From NCBI GenBank assembly GCA_025594325.1, contig JANHCV010000015.1, positions 744,001 to 808,000 on the forward strand: a stretch of 64,000 nt of DNA, written 5' to 3'. The notes beneath the pieces were generated by a model, which saw nothing but the letters and a program-made list of their open reading frames with translations, searched no databases and had not been told where the DNA came from. The DNA comes from Blastocladiella emersonii ATCC 22665 (lineage: Eukaryota > Blastocladiomycota > Blastocladiomycetes > Blastocladiales > Blastocladiaceae). Of this stretch, positions 32,525 to 43,217 are shown one piece after another. Within the stretch, counting starts at the first letter, position 1. Every line of letters starts with the position of its first letter. Position numbers and translations under genes: made by a program.

Positions 32525-33664
32525 TTTTTGATGTAGATGAGCTTGGTACGTGGGACAAAACTCCAGGGAGAGAACAAGCCTAGGCCTGGATGGACCGCCG
32601 TGTTGAGGAGGCTGCCGTGGGGGCAGGGCGGAGAGAGGCGGCTGGTCTGCGCAACGCTGGTTGGCTGCAGGTCAGCTGACCACTTGCATCACTCTGTAAC
32701 GCGTCTCGGTTCGCTTCGCCTGGTCGCCAACGGTTCTCCCCCTCGCTCCCGCGTCCGAGCAATGTATCTTCTGGGTTATGGATCTTGCAGGGAGCTCCCA
32801 GGATGGGCAGCACACGGTCTTCGCTCGCTCGGTCCGACTCTGGGACGCCCGTCACCCCCCGTGGGCGGCTATGGTGGCCAGCTGGGGACGGCATCGCGTG
32901 AGGGGTCAGCGACGCGGCCGAGCGCCGGAGAGACGGGTTGCGGACTATGTCCGCCCCGATTAGCGCGTGCGACGCGACGCGACGCAGGGGAGCTGTGTGT
33001 GCAGGCCAGAATCGCCCGGTGTAAAGCGAGCGCGACGGGCAGCCTTCCCGTACCTCACCACGGTGATGTGACGGACGACGCCGCGCGCAGCCGCCGACTC
33101 GGGCGACGGCCATCGTGATCAGCGTCCGCACGCGACGCGCGCCGGTGAGACGGTGCGGGCAGCGGACTAGCCCCTTTGCTTCCTTCTCGCACGCCGGCAG
33201 TCGTGCTTGGGCCGTCTTCGTATGCGTACTGGTCGTCGCGGCGCCCTGCACGCAGACGCGGGATTGGGCTCGGGTTCCAGACAGCCGAGGTCGCCCCGCG
33301 GGCGGTCGCGGACCCGGCGGCCACTCTCGAGAGGCCGATGCCCGCTAGCGGCGATGGAAGTCGGACGCTAAGTCGGACGCGGCGCTGAGCTCAACTGTAC
33401 GCACCAACCTTCGCTTCGCGCTGGCTTCGGTGCGACGCACTCGTCTCGGCCGACCTTGAGTGGCCTGAGACACGACACTTCAGCAGCTTGCCACGCACGA
33501 CGGCGGCGACGGACTGAGCGCGCACGTCGCGTCTAGCGTCCTCGTGAGGGATACGCGCTCTCCCACCAGTGTTGACCAACATGTCCCCGCGCTCGCTCAA
33601 GTCGCGATCATTTGCGAACCGGTATATGTATTACAGAGCAACCCACGGCCCAGCCGCCTAGCGC
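32525..33664. other. Spacer: RPS12 promoter side and thiolase 3' side
   Basis: 1.14 kb. RPS12's promoter should lie in 32525-33000. ACGCGTC occurs at 32698. The region is crowded with overlapping short ORFs on both strands, none with family features. Confidence 0.4.
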
Positions 33665-34972
33665 CTAGAGCCGCGTCGACGGCGCGTCGAGAATGACACG
33701 CTCCACGACGAGCGCGCTAGCGCCGCCGCCGCCGTTGCAGATCCCCGCGGCGCCGATCCGGGCGTTCTTGTGGTTGAGCACGGTGCAGAGGGTCGCGACG
33801 ATGCGGGCGCCCGAGCACCCGAGCGGGTGGCCGAGGGCGACGGCGCCGCCGAGCACGTTGACCTTATCCGTGCTCACGCCGAGGATGTGAGTGTTGGCGA
33901 GGGCGACGCAGGCGAAGGCCTCGTTGAGCTCAAAGAAGTCGACCTGGTCGACCGTCATCCCAGCCTTGGCGAGGGCCTTGGGGAGGGCGACGGCGGGGGT
34001 GGTGGTGAACTTGACGGGCTCCTGCTCGGCGTCGGCGGCGGCGAGGAGCTTGAAGACGGCGGCGCCCTTGCTGACGCGGCCGGCGGCGAGGAGCTGCTGG
34101 AGCTTGTGGCCCGAGACGAGGACGACGGCGGCGGCGCCGTCCGAGAGCGGCGACGAGTTGGCGGCCGTGATGGTGCCCTGCGCGTCAAACGACGGGCGCA
34201 GCGCGCGCAGCTTGTCGGGGTGCAGGTTCGTCACCTCGTCGTCGGCCGTCACCGTCTTGGGCGGCTTGCCCTTGCCCGTGGCCACCTCGACGGGGATGAT
34301 CTCGGCGAAGAGGCCGTCGCGGGTCGCCGCCTGCGCGCGCGTGTACGACTCGATGGCGTAGTCGTCCTGCTGCGCGCGCGTGAGCGCGTAGTCCTTGACC
34401 GTGGACTCGGCGGCGACGCCCATGGCGTACTGGCCGAACGCGTCGGTGAGCCCGTCGACGGCGAGGGCGTCGACGATCTCGGCGGTGCCGTACTTGACGC
34501 CGGCGCGCGCCTTGGGGAACAGGTGCGGGGCGTTGGTCATGGACTCGGTGCCGCCGGCGACGGCGACGTGCGTGTCTCCGAGGCGGATCGACTGCGCGGC
34601 GAGGGCGATGGCCTTGAGGCCCGACGCGCACACCTTGTTGACGGTGGTGGCGGGGACCGTGACGGGGAGGCCGGCGTGGACCGCGACCTGGCGCGCCGGG
34701 TTCTGGCCGTTGCCGGCCGAGATGACGTTGCCAAAGTACACCTCGTCGACCTCGGCGGGCTCGATGCCCGAGCGCGCGAGCACGCCCTGCACGGCGCGCT
34801 TGCCGAGCTCGACGGCGGTCAGCGAGGCGAGCGACCCGAGGAACCCGCCGATCGGCGTGCGGCCGACGGCGAGGATGAAGACGTCTGGACGAGAGGGAGG
34901 CGTTTAGGACGGGTGTGCGCAAGTTGCATGGTGCGTGAGGCAGATACCGTTGGAGGCAAAGTTGGTGGCCAT
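33665..34972 (-). CDS. ERG10: Acetyl-CoA C-acetyltransferase (acetoacetyl-CoA thiolase)
   Basis: Exon 1 is only 25 nt (34972-34948, MATNFASN); exon 2 is 34884-33665; together 414 aa. It condenses two acetyl-CoA to acetoacetyl-CoA (first step to sterols) or runs the reverse in degradation. Catalytic features: nucleophile Cys at ~94 in TTVNKVCASGLKA, NEAFA, His at ~361 in GHPLGCSGAR and the general-base Cys at ~391 in GICNGGGGASA. These blocks are closest to the biosynthetic thiolase type rather than 3-ketoacyl thiolase, hence ERG10-like. The C-terminus is STRL, at best a weak peroxisomal signal, so a cytosolic place is more likely. Intron donor GTATCT, acceptor CCAG, 63 bp. Confidence 0.93.
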
Positions 34973-35661
34973 GGTGGGAGTAACGGGCATGGATGGAGAG
35001 CGGGGACGGGGCGCGGGGGGTGCCGGCGCGTTATATAGTCTACGGCTCCGAGGGTCAGCGACACGGCGGGCGCCAGGGTGTGGGGACGGCGCAGCACAGC
35101 AGCTCCGTCAGGAGCACGCGTCCGGCGCGCCCTTTGATACGAAAGGCGCCTCGCATGCGACGCGATCATTGGTCCGCTAAAAACCCTCACGCGACCCAAT
35201 TCTGGCCGTGAGAAGCGCGGGGCGCCTCCGCATAGCGTTATCCGCGCGTGAAAAGCTTGCGGGACGAGGCGGGGCGGCGAGTCATCGGCACGCGGTGGCG
35301 GGACGCGTGCTCCGTGCCGTGTGCATGCGGGTGGTCGCGCACCTTGGAGGAGGAGGTGGTCGAGCAAGGCTCAAGGGAGAGGAGACAGAGCGACCGCGCC
35401 ACCATCAACCGCAACCGTGAGTGCATCCCCAACCTTGAGCGCCGGGGAAAGGCCGAGCGGCCGGCGCTCGATCGGCGCACACGCGAACGTGAGTGGCGGC
35501 GCCCTTGCCGAAAACCGCGCGGCTGATGTCACCTGACGCGCGTTTGCGGCGCGACGCGTCGGGCTTCGCGTCTCTCGTCTCGTCGCATCGCTCCTCTTGT
35601 CGTCGTCGCGCCGTGAGACTCGCTGGATGAATCGCATGCACCGCCGCCACCACCCGCAACC
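34973..35661. promoter_or_regulatory. Divergent promoter between thiolase and AP-2 mu
   Basis: 690 bp between two head-to-head starts. A TATATAA on the minus strand at 35037-35031 lies ~60 bp before the thiolase ATG and is a good TATA candidate. Near the AP-2 side, 35548-35580 has gcgcgacgcgtcgggc. No ORF is supported. Confidence 0.5.
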
Positions 35662-37176
35662 ATGATCAGCGGCATCTTCCTCTTCAACTACAAGGGCGAG
35701 GTGCTCATCTCGCGCACCTTCCGCCCCGACATCAAGTACCGTTCGCCCACTCCCGCACACCCCCCTCACCACAACGAACCTAACACGTCTCACCCATGAC
35801 CTAGGCGGTCGACGGCGGACCTGTTCCGGATCCACGTCATCACGGCGCCGCAGATCCGGTCGCCCGTGACCGTGGTCGGTAACCTGTCTTTCTTTCACGT
35901 CAAGCACGAGAACATCTACGTGGTCGCTGCGGCGCGCACCAACGTGAACGTGGCCGTGGCCTTCGAGTTCTGCAACAAGCTGATCGCGCTGGGCGAGTCG
36001 TACTTTGGCAAGTTCAACGAGGACGCGGTCAAGGCCAACTTCACGCTCATCTACGAGCTGCTCGAGGAGATCATGGATTTCGGCGTGCCGCAGCTGTCGG
36101 ACGCCGACACACTCAAAATGTACATCACCACCGAGAGCGTGCGGTCCGAGGCCGTGCAGCCGACCGACGCGTCCAAGATCACCATCCAGGCCACGGGCGC
36201 GACGTCGTGGCGCCGCCCCGATATCAAGTACCGCCGCAACGAGGTCTTCATCGACGTGATCGAGGAGGTCAACCTGCTCGTCTCGAACAAGAGCGCCACG
36301 CTCAGCGCCGACGTCGCGGGAACCATCAAGGTCAAGGCATTCCTCTCGGGCACCCCCGAGTGCCGCTTCGGGCTCAACGAGCGCGCCTCGCTCGAGCGCG
36401 ACCCCAACTCGTCGGGCGGTGCTGCGGCGGCTGCTGGCGCCAACACCGGGTACGCTTGTTTCGATCGATGATCCGCGACTACTGCTAACCACCCCACACA
36501 ATCTAGCGGCCCCAAGAAACTCGTCGAGATCGACGACTTCCAGTTCCACCAGTGCGTGAAGCTGGGCCGGTTCGACGCGGAGCGCACCATCTCGTTCATC
36601 CCGCCCGACGGCGAGTTTGACCTGATGCGGTACCGCGCCACCGAGGGGCTCAGCATGCCCTTCAAGGTCCACCCGGTCGTCAACTACATATCGCAGACCC
36701 GCCTCGAGTACAAGATCAACCTGCGCTCGCAGTTCCCGCGCAAGTTCACCGCGTCGGGCCTCGTCATCAAGATCCCGACCCCGCCCAACACGGTCGCCGT
36801 CAACGGGCTCGGCAACTTTGCCAACGGGCACGGCAAGGCCAAGTATGTCGCGGGCGAGAACTGTATCGTCTGGAAGTACGTACACCCCCTTTCCCTCGTC
36901 CGTCGTCGCGCGGGTGCTGACCGTCCCCGCAAAACTAGGATCCCGCGCATGACGGGCAACGTCGAAATGGACCTGAACGCCGAGGCCGAGCTGTCGGCGA
37001 CGTTCGACAAGAAGGCGTGGTCGCGGCCGCCCATCTCGCTCGACTTCACCGTGGCCATGTTCACCGTGTCGGGCGCGCACGTGCGGTTCCTCAAGGTGTT
37101 TGAGAAGTCGGGCTACGACACGGTCAAGTGGGTCCGGTACCACTCCAAGGCGGGCAACTACCAGTTCCGCTTCTAA
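35662..37176 (+). CDS. Clathrin adaptor AP-2 complex subunit mu
   Basis: Exons 35662-35735, 35805-36449, 36507-36875 and 36939-37176 give 441 aa, the usual length. The N-terminal longin-like domain starts MISGIFLFNYKGEVLISRTF and includes IRSPVTVVGNLSFFHVKHENIYVVA, NVAVAFEFCNKLI, VKANFTLIYELLEEIMDFG. The mu homology domain follows: IKYRRNEVFIDVIEEVNLL, CRFGLNER, FHQCVKLGRFDAERTISFIPPDGEFDLMRYR, KIPTPPNT, GKAKYV, KAWSRPPISLDF and a final VRFLKVFEKSGYDTVKWVRY. The MISG start and the PPDGEF block point to AP-2 rather than AP-1 mu. It recognises YxxPhi cargo in endocytosis at the plasma membrane. All three junctions rebuild conserved sequence. The stop lies 37 bp from that of PTPA. Confidence 0.94.
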
Positions 37177-37213
37177 TGATTTGGGGGGATTGACATATAT
37201 CGACTTGTTGTTG

Positions 37214-38454
37214 TTACGCGTCAATGGGCCGGAACGGGAACAACGACCCGAACTTGACGTGCTGCACGATCGGGAACTTGGACAGCACCTCGGCCACGTA
37301 CATTTTCAGCATCCCGCCGTTCACCTTGGCCCACTGCGCGACACCGGAAATGTCGTACAGGATCGGCGAGTGCTCGAAGAACGGGCCCTGCTTGGTCTAC
37401 ACTCCCGCAATGTGAGTGCTCGTGAGCGACGGCGGCGCCACGCGAAGCGTACCCGGTAGATGTAGTCGATGCAGCCAAAGTACAGGTAGTCCTTGGCAAA
37501 GTGCTCGGCCTGCTCCTTGTCCGTGACGGCGCTCGGCTTCAGGTGCTTGTGGTCTACTCCCACGCACAATGTCAGCACCCCACCCCGCTCGCCTCCCGCA
37601 AAAGACGACGTACCAATGAGCTGCGCGCTGCCCCAGTAGTACGGCACAAACTGGAAATCGTCGAGCCCCCAGACGCCGTGGGACCCAGCAGGCTCGAGCG
37701 TGTACGTGGTCTGGAGCCGGCGCACGACGCCGAGGTACCGCGCCATGGCGACGAGCGCGATGCCCGCAAACACGTCCTTCACCTCCCCCTCCTCCCCCTC
37801 CGCGTGGGTCCCAAAGAACCCGACGAGCTCGAGCCCGCCGAGAAAGTGCACGAACGCGAGCTCGTGCCCACTGCCATAATCGAGCCGCGTCGCGTTGCCG
37901 AACGCGTCAACGAGGTACGCCGCGAGTTCGGGCACCGCGTCCCGCAAACCGTCGCCGACGAGGGCCGCGACCAGCCGCTCCGCCTCGTCCGCCAGCTTGC
38001 CGAGGAACACGCGGAACGTGCGGTTCCCGAACCGCCCCTGCTGCGGCTCGGGCGGGATCGCGCTGATCCACCCGTCGAGCGTGTCGAGGAGCGCTACGAC
38101 GCTACGCACGGGCTGCATCTCGGCACGGTCCATGACCGCGTGGATTGAGCTCGCGGTCCGCCCCGCGCACGCCTGGTTGACGGCCTGCACGAACCACATG
38201 GTGCGCACAAACGCCTCGGACTGCAGCCACGGCGCCACGTCGTCGGCGCGCAGGATCGCGCGGTCCGGCACGCGGCACGACGAGGCGGGTTGGAGGCCGC
38301 GACGCGGGACCGTGGCGAGCGGGGCGTGCGCGAGGGGAGTCGAGGCGGACGGTGACTGTTTTGCCAGGAGCGACGGGTGCACGGGCGTCCCGCCCGCGGT
38401 CGGGATCGCGCCGCGCAGCGTCGGGTTGCTGCTGCCCAGGTTGGAGTGCATCAT
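37214..38454 (-). CDS. Serine/threonine-protein phosphatase 2A activator (PTPA; RRD family)
   Basis: Exons 38454-37614, 37553-37453 and 37396-37214 give 374 aa. It is a peptidyl-prolyl isomerase-like chaperone that activates the PP2A catalytic subunit. Family blocks in order: [59 protein letters not shown] with [106 protein letters not shown]. The splices restore QLIDHK and FFEHSP exactly. The first ~90 residues are a disordered extension. It is divergent from SEN54 with only 132 bp between starts. Confidence 0.94.
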
Positions 38455-38586
38455 GAGGTTACGTTGCAGAGTGGGTGGGGGCGGGGAGAGCGGGGGCTGC
38501 TGGCGACTGAGGCGGGGCGACTTGACTTGACCGCCGCGTCGCCGCCGCCTTCGTATCCGATTCTCCCTCACCGACCCCTCACTGCC
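38455..38586. promoter_or_regulatory. 132-bp bidirectional promoter (PTPA/SEN54)
   Basis: Start codons at 38454 (minus) and 38587 (plus) are separated by 132 bp, so both transcripts must be driven from this interval or from within each other's 5' end. It is G-rich on the plus strand (gtgggggcggggagagcggggg). Confidence 0.6.
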
Positions 38587-39495
38587 ATGAATCCTGACGC
38601 AACACCAATGAATCCCGGCGCACCAACCCCCGGCAACCCGTCCACTACCGCCGGTGGCGGCGACAAACTCCCCGCGTCGCACCTCCCGGCCGCTCTCGCC
38701 GCCCTCCTCGCCTCACTTTCCGCATCACCCTCGCCGCACACGCCGCACACGACCCGCGCCGCGGTCCCCGCCGTCTGGCTTCCCTCTCTCTCGCGCGCGC
38801 GCGTCGCGCAACCGCGCGGCTCGGTGCTCCCGCGCATGGGCCAGCGCGAGCGCGGCGGGAACGCGCGGGTGCTGTGGCCCGAGGAGACGCTTTACCTCGT
38901 CGAGCGCGGGGACCTCGATCTTGTCACGGAGGGCGAGGCGGGTGGGGAGCGGTACGGCGCGGCCGAGTGGCGCGCACGGATCGGGGTTGAACTAGAGCGC
39001 GCCGTCGTGTACGCGCAGGTCAAGGCGGCGGGGTTCATTGTCGCGCGCGCGGGGATGGGGTTCGTCGTTGAAGCGGAAGCGAGGGATGAGCCGCCGGCGC
39101 GGAAGGTTGAAAAAGGTGGATGGCTTGCGCTCGTCGTCGCAAGGCTCACGTTCCTCGCCGTACTCGCCCGGACGTGGGTCCCAGCACCGTTGCTCGAGCG
39201 CGCCGAGTCGGTCGCGCGGTCGCTGCTCCTCCCGCCTTCCCTGCCCAACTCACCTTCAACGTCACCTCGCGCGCCGCCGCAGTGGACGTACGACGTGTGG
39301 AAGCCGCGCCCGTCGTTCAAGCCGACGCAGCCGGGCCCGCCCGACTTTCGCGTGCTCGTGGCCCGCGGGGACTTGCCCGTCGCGATCCCGGCGGGCGAGG
39401 GAGAGGAGGGGGTGCCCGTGATCCTCGCGCTCGTGACGCAGGGGAGTGTCGCGTACTACGATATCGCGCCGAGAGCAGCGGTGACGTTGCAGTGA
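38587..39495 (+). CDS. SEN54: tRNA-splicing endonuclease subunit Sen54
   Basis: A single exon of 302 aa. Sen54 is a structural subunit of the tetrameric Sen2-Sen34-Sen15-Sen54 endonuclease that removes tRNA introns. Recognisable features: after a disordered N-terminus, GQRERGGNARVLWPEETLYLVERGDLDL at ~85-112 (the Sen54 N-domain core with L-x-LVERG); an AVVYAQVKAAGFIVARAG segment, the conserved 'Y-x-x-LK-x-x-G-Y/F-x-V-x-R' type; and the C-terminal WKPRPSFKPTQPGPPDFRVLV, which matches the 'YKP-x-x-x-FKK-x-x-PGPPDF' signature. A Ser/Pro-rich loop separates the halves. The start follows cactgccATGA. Confidence 0.88.
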   Translation: MNPDATPMNPGAPTPGNPSTTAGGGDKLPASHLPAALAALLASLSASPSPHTPHTTRAAVPAVWLPSLSRARVAQPRGSVLPRMGQRERGGNARVLWPEETLYLVERGDLDLVTEGEAGGERYGAAEWRARIGVELERAVVYAQVKAAGFIVARAGMGFVVEAEARDEPPARKVEKGGWLALVVARLTFLAVLARTWVPAPLLERAESVARSLLLPPSLPNSPSTSPRAPPQWTYDVWKPRPSFKPTQPGPPDFRVLVARGDLPVAIPAGEGEEGVPVILALVTQGSVAYYDIAPRAAVTLQ

Positions 39496-39717
39496 TGGGT
39501 ATATATTGTGTGCATGCTTGGATGTTCGAGATGGGTAAACGGGGCGACGTCGACACGAGGAGAGCGGCGAGCGGTCGTCGCGCGCGTCCGCGAGTATCGG
39601 GTCGAAGTTGCAGTCGTAACGGAACCTGTACGACGACGATGCTCGACCCCCGTGCCGCTCGCCGCGCGCGCGTGGCAGCGTACAACGGAACGGGTCGCTC
39701 GGCAACCGCTCCGATCC
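39496..39717. other. Short spacer
   Basis: Nothing recognised apart from the 3' end of SEN54. Confidence 0.3.
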
Positions 39718-39950
39718 CTATCTGGCCCGTAACGTAACACCACACGTCTCGACGCTCGCGACCATGGCAGGGTCGCCGACCATCCCCACCCGCACTGCGT
39801 GTGAAAAGAGCGCGACGGCCTCGATCTTGTGCCACGACGCCCACGGCACCGTGACGATCCGCCGCGCCAACTCGGCCGACTTGCGCCACGGCTGCCCGCG
39901 CTGCGGCGTGACCTTCTCGGCGAGCCACCGCTTGCGCGCCCGCGCTGCGC
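39718..39950 (-). pseudogene. C-terminal fragment of an F-box-family gene
   Basis: The minus-strand frame ARKRWLAEKVTPQRGQPW, ELARRIVTVPWASWHKIEAVALFSHA and VETCGVTL aligns with the extreme C-terminus of the F-box protein at 11200-13035 (RWLAENVTTLRGRPW, LVRRILTAPWASRHKVEVVAFLTGA, VETWCHG). No start, F-box or upstream part is nearby; at 39946-39979 the fragment gives way to the dispersed element. Confidence 0.8.
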
Positions 39951-39979
39951 CACCAACGTGATTCCGCAACGCGTCTCTC
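39946..39979. repeat. Dispersed element bordering the F-box fragment
   Basis: gctgcgccacc is followed 12 bp later by gcaacgcgtctctcg, a spaced version of the 15-bp element. It marks the exact break of the F-box relic. Confidence 0.55.
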
Positions 39980-40210
39980 GCCGCGAGACACGAGCGCCTT
40001 CGCGCAATCTGGCCATGACTTCCGCACTCCGCTTACACCCGAAGCAGCTCGAGACAAAACCTGGATCACGCGCGTGTGGGCGAAGCGGAGTGGGGAGAAG
40101 CCCGCAACCTCACGCTCACTTCGACGCCAACGGCACTCGCGACGTTACTGCAATGACAGCTATGTATTGTGCACATCTGTGTTGATCAAAAGCGGGTCAA
40201 GAGCGGTCGT
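39980..40210. other. Spacer
   Basis: Nothing recognised. Confidence 0.3.
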
Positions 40211-41919
40211 CTAGAAGTATGGGGCACTATTGAGGCACAGATACGCTGGGACCATCTGGAACCCGCGCTCGCGGATGAGCGAGAAGACGGCGGGCGCGGC
40301 GGCGGCGGACTTCTGGTGGATGTCGTGCTGGAGCGTGATGAGCGACGTCGACGCCGGGTTCGTCAGGATGCTGCTGTAGTAGTCGACGATCGAGTCGGCT
40401 GTCGTCTCTACCGATTACGAAGCGATGCGGGCGTCAGCGGCTGCCTGATGGGACGGGAGCAGGGAGAATTGGAGCGTACCCTCGCGCCAATCGTTGCTGT
40501 CGCCGTTCCAGCCGATGGCGAGCAGGCCGTAGTTGTTGACTAGTGCGAGATGCGAGGGGGGGGGGAGTCAGTAAGGTGCTCCAACACGCCACGAGGCGAG
40601 CGCGGGCGCGTACTAATCTCCATGACCGCGGCGTTGACGCTGCCGTACGGCGGGCGGAAGAAGCTACACGCACACGCGGTCGCGCGATCGTTAGCCACGG
40701 CCACAAGAGGCACAGGAACCCCCGCTCATGCGTACCGAGGACGGACCCCAGCCGCCTTGAAGATCGACTCCGCCGTCGCCGTAATCTCGTACGCGACCTG
40801 GTCGGCGCTGAGCGTGACAAGGTCCGGGTGAAGATAGGAGTGCGACGCAATCTGGTGACCCTGGTTGAGGACGCGGAGTGCGATGTCGGGGAACGCGTCG
40901 ACGTTGGAGCCGATCATGAAGAAGGTGCCCTTGTACCCGGCCTGCGCGAGCAGGGCCAGGAACGCATCCGTCTGGCCGCCGTTCATGGGCCCGTCGTCGT
41001 TGGTGTAGGCCACGGCGCCCGGCCACCCGCACGTCACGATCAGCCCGTCGCCGTTGTACCCGATCTGCGGGTTCGTCAGCGACGACACGGGCGTCCACGA
41101 CCGGCTGTCGGCAGCGGGCGCCGGGTAGATGCCCGTCGGCGGCGTCTCGGGCGGCGTCACCGGCGTCGTGGTATCACCACCGCCCGACGATCCGCCGCCG
41201 CACGTCGAGAGGCCGGGAACGGCGACGCCGTCGCACTGCGACTGGCACCCGGCGCTGCAGTAGTCGGCGCCGGTCCCGCACCACCCGTACTGCGAGCAGC
41301 ACTGGCCCGAGGGGCACAGCTGCGTCGCCGAGCACTGCGTGGTGCCGGCGGGCTGCACGCACTGGCCGGCCGTTGAGCCCGAGCCGGTACCCGAACCGGA
41401 GCCCGAGCCGCCCGAGCCGGAGCCGGAGCCGCACGTCGGGAGGCCGAGGATGGGCGAGTTGTTGCACTGGCTCTGGCAGCCTAGACGAAAGACGTGGTGC
41501 ACCGTACGGTGTTAGTGGGTTGCTCTCTCCAGAAAGGAGACGGGCGGGCGGGGTGGGGTTGGGAACCGGTCGAGGCAGGCGCTGTGGCCGGGACACAAGC
41601 TGCGACGAGGAAGGTGTGCGCGGCGGCGAGCGGCGAGGCGAGGCCGGGGAGCGAACTTGATCGGGGCGATCGAATGACCGACCGGGCCGCGAACACCAAC
41701 AACGAGGCGTGAGGATGACATACCGTTGCCGCAGTACTCGGCGCTGGTGCCGCACCAGCCGTACTGGGAGCAGCACTGGCCGTCGGGGCACGCCTGGTCG
41801 GCCGAGCACTGGGTGGTGCCCGAGACGAGGACGCACGACTGGGCGTTGGCGACGGCCGCGACGGCGGCGAGGACGGCGAGCACGGTGGCCGTGACGCGGG
41901 TAGATGATACGCGGGTCAT
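40211..41919 (-). CDS. Secreted chitin/polysaccharide deacetylase with two CBM18 modules
   Basis: Exons 41919-41724, 41480-40736, 40663-40614, 40539-40480 and 40407-40211 give 415 aa. Signal peptide ~1-26 ([20 protein letters not shown]). Two hevein-like CBM18 modules ([21 protein letters not shown] and [21 protein letters not shown], each closing YC..GCQSQC) are separated by a Gly/Ser linker. A Pro/Thr linker follows, then the NodB (CE4) domain: TNDDGP at ~224, HSYLHPDL at ~278 (metal-binding His pair), RFFRPPYG formed across a splice, GWNGDSNDW, and ITLQHDIH. The catalytic Asp and both His are present; Phe of the usual TFDDGP is Asn here. It deacetylates chitin to chitosan in the wall, anchored by CBM18. 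All introns are GTACGC-like except the first (GTATGT). Confidence 0.92.
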
Positions 41920-43217
41920 GGTCGAGGGCAAACGAAAGGTGATCCGACGGGCGGAGCGGGAGGGAGATAGAAGGGGACGCGGTGGGTATAAGTAGGTCGG
42001 CGGGGCGTCCCCTGCCAAGCCCTGTTGCAAACGAGAACCCGGCGGGTCGACAGTATGGGAAACTCTGTTGTCGGGCAGGCCGCGGTCGGGGCCGTTGCAC
42101 CGTGCAACGGCAAGAACAAGGGCGACGGCGGTGCTGCGGTGCGATAAGTGGAGCGGCGGCAGCGGCAGCAACGGACACCGCAGCCGACGCGTGCCGACCA
42201 ATCATAGTCGCAGGCGGCGCGCCTCATTTTGGACAAGGGGCCGACCGCGTCGTAGTCCCCTCTCTCGAGCGGGGCAGCATGGCCCTCTCAGCACACGGCG
42301 ACCGGGACAAACGTTCAGATGACATCGAAAGTATATGTTGCATTGAGTTAGAGGCGGTTAAATTCAAATGCAGGCGGGCAGCGGGCGGGAACACAAGGCG
42401 GCGCGCGGGGTGCACCGGATCGGCGGGCCTCGCGGTCACGTGGTGCATTCCGGGGCATCAGCTGATTTCAGAACGCGTCGCGGTTTTCGCAGGCGAGACG
42501 CGCGGATCGGGCACGGGCGAGACGCGCGGATCCGCGGTCGTTGGTCGCCGGTGGCGAGGGCAGGCGGTCTCAGGCCGAGCCGTCGAGGTGAGCGGTGGTC
42601 GGAAGCAGCGGCGCATCCGCGTCGCCGACCTCCGGTTCGGCCTGCTGGGCGGGTCCGCAGCGGTCGTCACCGTCCGAGGATGCTTCCACGCCTTGTCGGT
42701 CATCTGCCGCGATGCCAATCCATCGACATCGACCACGCGTCATGGGAATGAACAGCATCGGGCGCCAGCGGCCCACGAAGGCAACACGCTCTGCCGGACG
42801 CCCGCTGGACAAGCTCCCGCCCTTTTCTCAGCGGCAAGCGCGGGAACCGTCGGCGAGGGGAACTTGGCCGCACAGCCGCGCCCTGAGCCGCGCCGGCGCG
42901 CTCCCCGTTCGCACAGGCTGATCCGGCGCCCGCCCGCTCGCGCTGAGCCACCTCCGTGTCCTCCCTCCAGCGGGAAGGTGCTCGCTCCACGAGCGAAGAG
43001 GAAGCAAGCAGCGAGCGCCGATCGCGTCGAGCTCGGCCGCCGGAAAAAGTCGGTGCTTCCCAAAGCGCACCGGATGCCCGCGCGCGTGCCCCCGTTTCAG
43101 GAAAGCGCTGCTGTAACGTTACTGCCACGTTCGCTCGGCCCGCTTCTGTCGTGGCCAGCGCTCTTCCTCTCATTGCGCCGCGCACAGCCGCTCGATTAGA
43201 CTCGCACACCTATTGCA
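41920..43217. other. 1.3-kb divergent intergenic region
   Basis: Between the divergent deacetylase and kelch-like genes. Just upstream of the deacetylase, a TTATA on the minus strand (~41990) may serve as a weak TATA box. 42492-42532 holds two direct copies of ggcgagacgcgcggatc. ACGCGTC occurs at 42474 and 42735. No gene is supported. Confidence 0.45.
42492..42532 (+). repeat. Direct repeat, two copies of ggcgagacgcgcggatc
   Basis: Two 17-bp copies 24 bp apart in the intergenic region. No function is apparent. Confidence 0.6.

Noticed and set aside
33770-35038. 422-codon plus-strand ORF opposite the thiolase
   Set aside because: Antisense shadow, Gly/Val/Arg-rich without motifs; the minus strand encodes a complete thiolase.
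35371-37224. 617-codon minus-strand ORF across AP-2 mu
   Set aside because: It is antisense to the spliced AP-2 mu gene, reads through its introns and has no domain.
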